NCBI GenBank assembly: GCA_963783855.1 | Contig: CAWAPE010000007.1 | Span: 1 to 64,000 of the forward strand | Length of the DNA: 64,000 nucleotides | Source: JAKAGZ01 sp963783855 | Lineage (GTDB): Bacteria > Bacteroidota > Ignavibacteria > Ignavibacteriales > Ignavibacteriaceae | Direction of reading: 5' to 3' | Shown here: positions 16,824-24,404 of the stretch, piece after piece | Position numbering within the stretch: the first letter of the stretch is position 1 | Layout of the letters: the number at the start of each line of letters is the position of its first letter | The notes under the pieces: generated by a model | The model's input: only the letters and a program-made list of their open reading frames with translations | What the model was told of the DNA's origin: nothing | Databases searched by the model: none | Position numbers and translations under genes: made by a program

Positions 16824-18860
16824 CTAGTCAACTTTTAATAGCTTTGCGTTTATAGCAACTATTACTGTACTTAGTGACATTAATAATGCTCCTGCTGCCG
16901 GACTTAGTAAAATTCCATAACTATAAAGAACCCCTGCTGCCAGTGGAATGGCAACTATATTATATCCAGCCGCCCATATTAAATTTTGTACCATTTTATT
17001 ATAAGTCGCTTTTGCGAGCTTTATAATTGAAACAACATCAAGTGGATTGCTGTTTACAAGAACGATGTCTGCAGATTCTATTGCCACATCTGTACCGGCA
17101 CCAATTGCAATTCCAACATCAGCGGTGGCCAGTGCAGGAGCATCGTTAACTCCGTCTCCTGTCATCGCAACTTTTAATCCCTGCTTTTTAATCTCATTTA
17201 CTTTGTCCGCTTTTTCTGAGGGAAGAACTTCCGCATAATAATCATCAAGGTTTAATTCGTCAGCTACTTTTTTTGCAACCTGTTTATTGTCGCCGGTAAT
17301 CATAATACACTTTATTCCCATTCCCTTTAAAACCCGAACAGCTTCTTTTGATTCGCCTTTTATGTTGTCTCCTAATTCAATTGCGCCGACAATTTTATTA
17401 TCTATCAGTATAAAGACTACTGTGTTTGAATCATTAAGCATTTCATCGAATTTTTCAGAGTCGGCTGATAAATTATTTTCCTTTAAATAGCCCGGACTCA
17501 CAATCATGACTTCTTTTTTATCAATTACTCCTTTTGCTCCTTTACCGGCAATTGCCTCGAAGGAATCAACATTTAGTAACTTCCCTTTAAATGAATCCGT
17601 AATACCTTTTGCAATTGGATGTTCAGAATATGTTTCAATTGATGCAGCGTATGTAAGCAGCTGATCATCAGAAATAGAATCATCGACACTTACAATTTTG
17701 CTTATTCCGAATTTACCTTCTGTTAAAGTCCCTGTTTTATCAAATATAACCGCGTTAAGGTTCCTGGCTGCTTCAAAGGCTGCACGATTACGTATTAGCA
17801 AACCCTTTTTAGCAGAAATTGCTGTTGAAACCGCAACAACGAGCGGTACTGCCAAACCAAGTGCGTGCGGACATGTAATTACCATAACTGTTACTGTTCT
17901 TTCCAGCGCGAAGACAAAATCCTTGCCTGTAAACACTAACCAGGCAAACATTGTAAATGCACCTGCTGAAATGGCAATTATTGTTAACCAGAAAGCTGCG
18001 CGGTTTGCCGTATCCTGAGTTTTTGATTTTGATTCTTGTGCATTTTTTACGAGCTCAATTACTTTTGATATAAATGAATCTTTACCTGTTTTCTTTACTT
18101 CTATTGTTATTGATCCTTCGCTATTAATTGAGCCGCCAATAACTTCGTCACCCTTATTTTTAGAAACAGGTTTCGATTCGCCTGTCAGCATAGATTCATT
18201 AACGGAGGTGTCACCTTTTACAATTTCACCATCTGCCGGAATTTTTTCTCCCGGTTTAATTACAAGCTTATCTCCATTTACAATGTCTGCCGTTTTCACT
18301 TCTGTAATTGAGCCGTCTTCATTCAGCTTATTTGCGGTTGAAGGCATAAGTTTTGCTAATTCTTCAAGAGCTTTCGATGCACCCATTACCGATTTCATTT
18401 CGATCCAATGACCGAGCAGCATAATATCAACTAAGGTTGCCAGTTCCCAAAAGAATACTTTTCCGCTTACCCCGAAAACAACCGCTGAGCTGTAAAAGTA
18501 TGCCGTTGAAATGGCTACCGCTATCAAGGTCATCATACCGGGGTTTTTTGATTTTATCTCTGTAAAAAATCCCTTTAAAAATGGCCAGCCGCCGTAAAAG
18601 AAAATAAACGACGAAATTATAAACAGGATGTACGCACTTCCGTTGAATTTTAATTCGGATGAAATACCAAAAATTTCCCGAAGCATTGGTGAAAGGAATA
18701 AGATAGGGATTGTCGCAATTATTGAGATCCAGAATCGCTTTTTAAAATCGGCAACCATATGTGCATGATGGTTACCGTGAGAATGTTTATGTTCTTCAGA
18801 CATCTTATGGCTTTCGTTATTAGTATTACGCGTATGTTCAGAATGATTATGGTTTTGCAT
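16824..18860 (-). CDS. copB: Copper-exporting P-type ATPase of the CopB type
   Basis: A 678-residue heavy-metal P1B-ATPase. The cytosolic N-terminus is His-rich (HNHSEH, HKHSHGNHHAHM) instead of having CxxC domains. The membrane metal site is CPH in VITCPHALGLAVPLV near residue 330, which marks the CopB subgroup rather than CPC-type CopA. TGES, DKTGTLTEG (phosphorylated Asp near 375), and the hinge TGDGVNDAPALA follow. It pumps copper (or silver) out of the cytoplasm. The AGGAGA ribosome site precedes the ATG. It lies downstream of the cus-like genes on the same strand. Confidence 0.92.
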   Translation of the reverse strand: MQNHNHSEHTRNTNNESHKMSEEHKHSHGNHHAHMVADFKKRFWISIIATIPILFLSPMLREIFGISSELKFNGSAYILFIISSFIFFYGGWPFLKGFFTEIKSKNPGMMTLIAVAISTAYFYSSAVVFGVSGKVFFWELATLVDIMLLGHWIEMKSVMGASKALEELAKLMPSTANKLNEDGSITEVKTADIVNGDKLVIKPGEKIPADGEIVKGDTSVNESMLTGESKPVSKNKGDEVIGGSINSEGSITIEVKKTGKDSFISKVIELVKNAQESKSKTQDTANRAAFWLTIIAISAGAFTMFAWLVFTGKDFVFALERTVTVMVITCPHALGLAVPLVVAVSTAISAKKGLLIRNRAAFEAARNLNAVIFDKTGTLTEGKFGISKIVSVDDSISDDQLLTYAASIETYSEHPIAKGITDSFKGKLLNVDSFEAIAGKGAKGVIDKKEVMIVSPGYLKENNLSADSEKFDEMLNDSNTVVFILIDNKIVGAIELGDNIKGESKEAVRVLKGMGIKCIMITGDNKQVAKKVADELNLDDYYAEVLPSEKADKVNEIKKQGLKVAMTGDGVNDAPALATADVGIAIGAGTDVAIESADIVLVNSNPLDVVSIIKLAKATYNKMVQNLIWAAGYNIVAIPLAAGVLYSYGILLSPAAGALLMSLSTVIVAINAKLLKVD

Positions 18861-18923
18861 AAATTCTCCTATAACTGTTTACTTCTATTCATAATATGCA
18901 CTATGCCTGTTTAATTCAAAAAA

Positions 18924-20150
18924 TTATTTCAGCAATACCAATTTCCTTGTTTGATTAAATCCATTAGCTGACAAAGTATATATATACACTCCGCTGGGAA
19001 GATCGGAAGCATTGAAATTAATTTTGTGAACACCGGCATTTTGTTCTGAGCTTACAAGCGTTCTTACTTCTTTTCCCAAAAGGTCATAAACCTTTAATGA
19101 TACAAAACTTTCCGAAGGCAAAGAGTATTTTATTATTGTAGTTGGATTAAACGGATTCGGATAATTTTGCTCAAGAGTATAGCTCGCCGGTAGGGAAGTA
19201 TTTCTATTCTCTACCGCGGTAGTACTGGCAGGGACTATACGATAATATGAATATAAATCTGATTGCGATACTATTAGCGTATTATCCTGTGTATTAACCG
19301 TGACTGTTGCCGTATTCCAGTTACCACTATTATCCATATACTGGCAGGAAATCTCAGACATTGTTTTTCCAGACTTATTTAATGAATCCTGTGGGATATG
19401 AAAAGTAAGATTAACAGATTTCTTCATCGTCATTTTACCGTTATTCATAGAACCCATTTGCATCATCGTATTTCCTAAAGAATCATACATAGCCAAATGA
19501 TATCCCATTATCGAATTACTATTTGAATTGTTTGGCATACTGTCCGGTATCATTTCTTCAAACTGACAGAAAATAGAATCTGGCCATTGCATGCCCCCCA
19601 TTCCTCCCATCATACCGGAGCCCATTGAATTTGGCCCCATGTGCATAAAAGACAGGCTGTCCGTTGGACAGAAAAATTTGGAAGAATCCGAATCGGAATG
19701 GTGTACCCAGCCGCCTGACCACGGCTCGGCACCAGTTGTATCCCGCCACAAATTTCCATCAATAATATAAACGCTTAACATAGGCGGTGTTATGGATGTC
19801 ATTTTAATTCCCGTCAGGGTGACACTGTCTCCATCAACCGGTTTTATTGTACCGTTTGTTGGCTTGTACCAGTAAGGGCCGAAGAAAAGCTGATAATTTT
19901 TACTTCCGTTTCCTACTGTATCAAGATAGTAAAACGCGGGACGCAAATTTCCCATATAGTTTGTAGTGATAAAAGATGAATCCACAATTATTTTTCCGCT
20001 GACAGTGTATAATTGGGCTGATCCCCGCCAGTCCATCGTATCTCTTCCGTTATGATACATTCCGTCATCCCATGATTGTGCCTTTGTTAAAGAGATAGCT
20101 AAAACCATGAACAAAAGAACGCGCAACAACGTACCAACACCTGTTTTCAT
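18924..20150 (-). CDS. Met/Gly-rich extracellular protein with type IX sorting domain
   Basis: A 408-residue exported protein with a signal peptide (LLRVLLFMVLAISLTKAQ). A beta-rich domain and a Met/Gly-rich stretch, GSGMMGGMGGMQWP around residue 178, come next. The C-terminal type IX secretion domain has the signature LEQNYPNPFNPTTIIKYSLP, then DLLGKEVRTL and the end TRKLVLLK. It should be exported across the outer membrane and attached to the surface. Its position between the CopB ATPase and Met-rich genes, plus clustered Met and His, suggests copper binding, which is inference. Confidence 0.85.
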   Translation of the reverse strand: MKTGVGTLLRVLLFMVLAISLTKAQSWDDGMYHNGRDTMDWRGSAQLYTVSGKIIVDSSFITTNYMGNLRPAFYYLDTVGNGSKNYQLFFGPYWYKPTNGTIKPVDGDSVTLTGIKMTSITPPMLSVYIIDGNLWRDTTGAEPWSGGWVHHSDSDSSKFFCPTDSLSFMHMGPNSMGSGMMGGMGGMQWPDSIFCQFEEMIPDSMPNNSNSNSIMGYHLAMYDSLGNTMMQMGSMNNGKMTMKKSVNLTFHIPQDSLNKSGKTMSEISCQYMDNSGNWNTATVTVNTQDNTLIVSQSDLYSYYRIVPASTTAVENRNTSLPASYTLEQNYPNPFNPTTIIKYSLPSESFVSLKVYDLLGKEVRTLVSSEQNAGVHKINFNASDLPSGVYIYTLSANGFNQTRKLVLLK

Positions 20151-20172
20151 ATAAATACCTTTTTTATAATCA

Positions 20173-20400
20173 TTATTTATTTAGATCTAATTTTTTTTCT
20201 TCAAATTCCTTCTTGTCTATTTCTCCATTTGCGTATCTTCTTTTTAAAATATCCATCGGAGATTCCTTTTCTGATCCGGGGCCGGAATTCTTTTGAGATT
20301 TGTTGAACATATTAATAATCAGCCAGGCAATAACGGCAATAAAAATTATCCAGAATAACCAGCTAAACCACATTCCACCGGAAAACATATTGTGATACAT
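20173..20400 (-). CDS. Small SHOCT-domain membrane protein
   Basis: A 75-residue protein with one strong membrane helix (MWFSWLFWIIFIAVIAWLII, residues about 10-30) followed by a cytoplasmic tail. The tail ends in the SHOCT motif SPMDILKRRYANGEIDKKEFEEKK. SHOCT domains are short C-terminal helices thought to mediate oligomerisation. Similar small proteins are frequent in copper-resistance clusters. The N-terminal MYHNMFSGGMW has clustered Met and His that could touch metal at the periplasmic face. Confidence 0.82.
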   Translation of the reverse strand: MYHNMFSGGMWFSWLFWIIFIAVIAWLIINMFNKSQKNSGPGSEKESPMDILKRRYANGEIDKKEFEEKKLDLNK

Positions 20401-20474
20401 ATTTTCTCCTGTTTTATAAAATATTGCATTGTCTAATACAATGATTTAGTTTTCAAATTGTTAAATTAAAATTC

Positions 20475-20498
20475 AGCCCGGATGATAAAACCCGGGCT
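20475..20498 (-). terminator. Hairpin after the Met-rich gene
   Basis: Arms AGCCCGG (20475-20481) and CCGGGCT (20492-20498) lie 22 bases past the stop of the Met-rich gene. On the minus strand it is followed by a weak T-rich stretch. Confidence 0.55.
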
Positions 20499-20519
20499 TA
20501 TTCTTTTAAAGATGATTAC

Positions 20520-21005
20520 TTACTTTTTGTCAGGTTTAAGATTGTTCTTGTTTTGAAGATATTTCATCATACCCTGGTAATTATTCATCATCGAATTAAA
20601 GTTCTTCATCATAGAGTTCATATGCCCGTTTAACTTTTTATCGCCCATTGTTTTATTGTTGTTCATCATCTGGTTCATCAGGCCGAGCATAGAGTTCATA
20701 TTTTTTCCCATAGCTCCCATATTATTCATATAAGACATCATTTCTTTTGAATGGTGCATTTGTCCCATATTTTGATTCATTTGTGCCATCATAGCAACCA
20801 TTTGTCCGTACATCTGATTCATATTGGTCATCATGCTCTGCATGTTCATCATATGGCCACCCATCATACCCTGGTGGTCCATCATTCCCTTATTCATCAT
20901 ATTACCGCTACTGTCCTGTGCATTAGACGAAAGTGTAATTGTAAAGGCAAAAAGAACAGCGATGAAAATTTTACTGAAGATGTTTTTTGCAAATTGTTGT
21001 AACAT
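20520..21005 (-). CDS. Extremely Met-rich exported protein
   Basis: A 161-residue protein from the ATG at 21005, chosen because AAAGGAG lies nine bases upstream and the longer frame (from 21059) would bury the signal peptide. The signal peptide is IFIAVLFAFTITLSSNAQ. The mature part contains, by my count, 37 Met in about 127 residues, often as MM or M-x-x-M with interspersed Asn, Gln, His and Gly (GMMDHQGMMGGHMMNM). Such low-complexity Met arrays bind Cu(I) or Ag(I) in the periplasm, as in CopA/PcoA-type proteins. No known domain is present. Its job as a periplasmic copper buffer is inferred. Confidence 0.82.
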   Translation of the reverse strand: MLQQFAKNIFSKIFIAVLFAFTITLSSNAQDSSGNMMNKGMMDHQGMMGGHMMNMQSMMTNMNQMYGQMVAMMAQMNQNMGQMHHSKEMMSYMNNMGAMGKNMNSMLGLMNQMMNNNKTMGDKKLNGHMNSMMKNFNSMMNNYQGMMKYLQNKNNLKPDKK

Positions 21006-21088
21006 CGTCTCAACTCCTTTTTTAATCATTTTTAGCATTACTTTATCGGCTAGTATCAATCTTTGTAATGTTATTATTTAGTTATTTG

Positions 21089-21115
21089 GAAGCCCCTAAT
21101 AGGGGCTTCTTTTTG
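21089..21115. terminator. Terminator hairpin between ccmF-like and Met-rich genes
   Basis: Arms GAAGCCCC (21089-21096) and GGGGCTTC (21102-21109) around TAATA, followed by TTTTTT on the plus strand and preceded by A-run, so it can work in both directions. It lies about 100 bases downstream of the ccmF stop. Confidence 0.6.
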
Positions 21116-21211
21116 CTATAAATAACTTAAATATTACTGCTTCTGAAAGCGTTACATAATTTTGTGTTAATCTTATATAATATTTTGATCTTTTATATTC
21201 TCAAATAACAT

Positions 21212-23290
21212 TTATGTATTCTTTAATATTTTTTCTTCGCGTTTTCTTCTAATGGTTGATATAATCATTCCGAAAGTAATTATTATTACACCAAGCCAGA
21301 CAAGATTTATGTTTGGTTTAATGCTTGCTTCAATTGTTAAGGTCTCTTTTTGATTTGTATTATTACCTTCTGAATATTCCACCGGTGAAATATAAAAATC
21401 CTTGCTAAGTCCCATTAATATATCAGGCTCTCTCATTATACTATTATTGTATTCTGAGTTAAACATAACCGGCGCGGCCTGCCAGGATGAATTATTATCT
21501 TTTATTAAAACATTAAATGCGTACTTCTTCCCGTTATCAAAAGGCGTATAGCCCGTAAATTTGAAATCGTGATCTAATGCCCTAACTACCCGGTCTCTTG
21601 GTAATTGAATTTCCTGTGCTCTGGAAAAATTACCTGAAATTAATACTCCAAGCAGAAACACAGCGAAACCGACGTGTGTTATTTGTCCTCCTGTAATTAA
21701 TTTACTCACCTTCAGATTTCTTAAAAGGTAGGTCGTGTTTGTAACTACAGTAAATGAAATTGAAAGTGCGAATATCATGTTAACAATACTCGAAATGCCA
21801 ACCAGGTATGCTATTATGGCAGTAATTACTCCTGCGATTAAAAGATGCGTTGCCATTTCTTTGAACATAACCTGGGTTTCAGTTGTGCGCCATCTAAGCA
21901 TAAGCGTGGCACTAATAAGGAATGTCATTAATATTACTAAAGGAAGATTCATTGTATCATAAAAGCTGGTCTCAACCGATCTTCCAAAAATCGGGGCAGA
22001 CGTTCCAACAATAATTATCAATGCTGAACCGAGTAATAATGCCGATCCGTAAATTAAACCGTTTTCTCTGCTAAAAAATGCTTCCTTAATTGTACTGCCG
22101 GGTTCATTTCTTAAATCTTTCCATCGCAGGATAATTCCTCCAACTCCAACAATCGTAAATGTTAAAATGAATGCCAGCAAAAAGAGATACGTAATTTGTC
22201 CGGGAGCTGAAAATGAGTGCACTGAAGCTTCCGATAAAATTCCGCTTCTGGTGAGGAAGGTACTGTAAATAACAAAAACAAAAGTTAAAATTGAAAGAAC
22301 AAGGTTTGTTCTTATGTACTTGCCTTTTGTATCCGGAGTTTGAGTATTACGCTGAATAACCAGAGTATGGATTAATGCGATTCCAATTATCCACGGGACA
22401 AGACTTGAATTTTCAACAGGATCCCATCCCCAGAATCCGCCCCATCCAAGTACCCCGTAAGCCCAGTAACCGCCTATCATCAGTGCCAGGCCAAGTACTG
22501 TCATTGAAGCAACTAACCAGGGCAGTGATTTGCTTATCCAGCTTTTGTATTCTTTCATCATTAATGCTGACATTGCAAATGAATAAGGTATTGCCGACAT
22601 TGCAAAACCTACAAATAAAAGTGGCGGGTGAATCTGCATCCAGAAATTCTGCAGCAGCGGATTTAACCCTTTGCCCGAAACTATAAAACTGCTCATCGGA
22701 ATATTAAGTCCTGCCAGAATAGATTTAAGATGCGGCGTAAATTTTATATACTGCTCACCGTTATTATTTGCAAAAATAAATTGCTGAATTTCGGGTAATG
22801 ATAAATATTGTTGTCCGAAATATTTTGCCGGAAAGTATCCGGATTCCGACCACATATAGGCAAAAGGATTTTTCAAAAGCGGGCTGACCAGTATTGCAAG
22901 GAACAATGCTACCAGCGTAAAGAATATCATGAACGTAGCTTCCTGTTTTGAATTTCCTGATAGGTATTTGATCATAAACAGCCCGATGATCACGGTAAAT
23001 AAAAGCCATAATAAAAAGCTTCCTTCCTGTCCTGCAAAGAAAGTAGAGAGAAGTAATCCAAAGGATAAATCTCCGCCGCTGTAATCGAATACATAACTGT
23101 ACTGATACTGGTGTGATAAAATAATGTAATACAGAAAAGCACTCGCGGCGGTAACCAATCCGGTCATAACATAAAAACCAATCCTGGCATAACTAAGTGT
23201 GTTTGAATACCCCTTATAACTATAGTAGTACATCAGGATTGTAAAAACTCCCGCCAGCATTGCTAATAGAATTAAAATATTACCAATCAT
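21212..23290 (-). CDS. ccmF: Cytochrome c heme-lyase subunit CcmF/NrfE-like
   Basis: A 692-residue polytopic membrane protein. The heme-handling WWD motif WGGFWGWDPVENSSLVPWI is near residue 286. Conserved segments such as GEQYIKF, QIHPPLLFVGFAMSAIPYSFA and LTRSGILSEASVHSFS match the CcmF family, which transfers heme to apocytochrome c CxxCH motifs on the outer face. It sits between metal-binding protein genes in the copper cluster, while other ccm genes are not in the window. The monoheme cytochrome at 16164 is a plausible client. Confidence 0.9.
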   Translation of the reverse strand: MIGNILILLAMLAGVFTILMYYYSYKGYSNTLSYARIGFYVMTGLVTAASAFLYYIILSHQYQYSYVFDYSGGDLSFGLLLSTFFAGQEGSFLLWLLFTVIIGLFMIKYLSGNSKQEATFMIFFTLVALFLAILVSPLLKNPFAYMWSESGYFPAKYFGQQYLSLPEIQQFIFANNNGEQYIKFTPHLKSILAGLNIPMSSFIVSGKGLNPLLQNFWMQIHPPLLFVGFAMSAIPYSFAMSALMMKEYKSWISKSLPWLVASMTVLGLALMIGGYWAYGVLGWGGFWGWDPVENSSLVPWIIGIALIHTLVIQRNTQTPDTKGKYIRTNLVLSILTFVFVIYSTFLTRSGILSEASVHSFSAPGQITYLFLLAFILTFTIVGVGGIILRWKDLRNEPGSTIKEAFFSRENGLIYGSALLLGSALIIIVGTSAPIFGRSVETSFYDTMNLPLVILMTFLISATLMLRWRTTETQVMFKEMATHLLIAGVITAIIAYLVGISSIVNMIFALSISFTVVTNTTYLLRNLKVSKLITGGQITHVGFAVFLLGVLISGNFSRAQEIQLPRDRVVRALDHDFKFTGYTPFDNGKKYAFNVLIKDNNSSWQAAPVMFNSEYNNSIMREPDILMGLSKDFYISPVEYSEGNNTNQKETLTIEASIKPNINLVWLGVIIITFGMIISTIRRKREEKILKNT

Positions 23291-23435
23291 TTAAAGCCCC
23301 ATTTATATTAAATTTTTTCCCATTAATGTAATTTTTTTTAAAAATCATTTTAATTTTAACCTTAATAATAGCCAAATTCTATCAGAAGTTTAACTATTAC
23401 CAATAACAAAAAGGTTGTTATTAAAGTCTGTTATT

Positions 23436-23666
23436 TTACTTTATGTCCACTTTTAAGCAGGCATTTTTTGCTTTTTTCAAAGAAACTTCTTTGAGTTTCA
23501 TTCCGCAAAGAGGGCATTTACCTGCCTTATCCGATATAACATTATAGTCCATCATATCCTGGAAAACTTTGCCGTCATTATTCTTATCAATTCCTTTCAA
23601 ATCAATTACACCTTCGCGGACGATAGAATCTTTTTTATCTGACATCTTATGAGTTGAATCCATCAT
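23436..23666 (-). CDS. Small heavy-metal-binding domain protein (CPLCGM)
   Basis: A 76-residue protein. Its core matches the C-terminal metal-binding domain of the CusB protein in this cluster (RKGTIDLSAIDKNADGK there, REGVIDLKGIDKNNDGK here), followed by NVISDKAGKCPLCGMKLKEV. It has no signal peptide, although its paralogues normally act in the periplasm. It starts with two ATGs 10 bases after the stop of the exported Met/His-rich protein and lies in the +1 frame, so it might be the tail of that protein after a frame change. I judge that less certain than the other frameshifts. Confidence 0.72.
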   Translation of the reverse strand: MMDSTHKMSDKKDSIVREGVIDLKGIDKNNDGKVFQDMMDYNVISDKAGKCPLCGMKLKEVSLKKAKNACLKVDIK

Positions 23667-23676
23667 TATTAATGAT

Positions 23677-24036
23677 CTATATCTTCATATTCATCATTTT
23701 TGAGTGATCCATATTTGCTTTCATATTTTCACAATTTGCAGTATCAGTGCAATTCATTTTATGATCTTTCATATTCATCATTTTTGAGTGATTCATATCT
23801 GCTTTTATATTTGCACAATTTGCAGTATCAGTACAATTCATTTCATTGTGCATCTTATGATGAGTAGAGTCATTCATCATATCCATTTTATGATTTTTCA
23901 TCATTTCCATCTTGTGCATTTTCATATTCTGATTCATCTTTGAAGAATCCTGTTTCTCTTGTGCAAATGAACTTGCCGCGAGAAAAACTGTAAATACAAA
24001 AAAGATTGTTAATGTATTTTTGATATTATTTATCAT
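23677..24036 (-). CDS. Exported Met/His/Cys-rich metal-binding repeat protein
   Basis: A 119-residue protein with signal peptide ILTIFFVFTVFLAASSFAQ-like at the N-terminus. The mature part is low complexity and rich in Met, His, Lys and Cys, including MKMHKMEMMKNHKMDMM. It has two tandem copies of a 28-residue unit (MNCTDTANCANIKADMNHSK and MNCTDTANCENMKANMDHSK), encoded by an 84-base direct repeat at 23684-23851. The second copy breaks off in KI and a stop. It is probably a periplasmic copper or silver binder within the efflux cluster. Confidence 0.8.
   Translation of the reverse strand: MINNIKNTLTIFFVFTVFLAASSFAQEKQDSSKMNQNMKMHKMEMMKNHKMDMMNDSTHHKMHNEMNCTDTANCANIKADMNHSKMMNMKDHKMNCTDTANCENMKANMDHSKMMNMKI
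23684..23851. repeat. Two tandem 84-base repeats inside the Met/His-rich gene
   Basis: Two adjacent copies with an 84-base period (first copy from 23684, second from 23768) and scattered base differences. Each encodes one 28-residue Met/Cys/His unit. The reading frame is preserved between copies. Confidence 0.75.
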
Positions 24037-24061
24037 TTCTGTGCTTCCTTATATTAAGTGT

Positions 24062-24403
24062 TTATAAATTATTATAATCGTTTACTTCACCCGTTTTGAT
24101 TCGAACAGCTTTTTCTACAGGGGTGACAAATATCCAGCCATCGCCGCTTTTACCTGTATGAGCGTTTTTTGAAATAGCATCAACTAATTTGTCGCTGTCT
24201 TCATCATTACAGATTAATTCTATCTTAACTACCTTTGAATATTTCTGAACATATTCGATAGAGAAACTAAATGCTTCTTTATCTGCCCATTCTGCTAGAG
24301 CATTAGCATCCAGCAGAGTCATTCCTTTTACACCGGCTTCTTCTAATTTTTCTATAACAAGGTCAGCTTTGTCGTGTCTTATGTATGCCATTATTTTTTT
24401 CAT
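24062..24403 (-). CDS. PII-like signalling protein linked to metal efflux
   Basis: A 113-residue protein of the PII/GlnB superfamily fold. It ends with a clear PII C-terminal signature GDGWIFVTPVEKAVRIKTGE and starts with a GlnB-like MKKIMAYIRHDKADLVIEKL. The central T-loop is short and lacks the classical YRG uridylylation tyrosine, so it is not a nitrogen-sensing GlnK. PII-like proteins of this kind have been noted next to CusA genes and form a separate subgroup. Here it is followed by the cusA stop-to-start spacing of one base, so it is co-transcribed. Its ligand, nucleotide or metal, is not known from sequence. Confidence 0.83.
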   Translation of the reverse strand: MKKIMAYIRHDKADLVIEKLEEAGVKGMTLLDANALAEWADKEAFSFSIEYVQKYSKVVKIELICNDEDSDKLVDAISKNAHTGKSGDGWIFVTPVEKAVRIKTGEVNDYNNL

Positions 24404-24404
24404 T

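Noticed and set aside
23436..24036. A fifth +1 frameshift joining the Met/His-rich protein to the CPLCGM protein
   Set aside because: The frames fit, but the junction differs from the repeat copy by more than one base (about five extra bases), and both pieces have workable starts, so it is not a clean single-base case.
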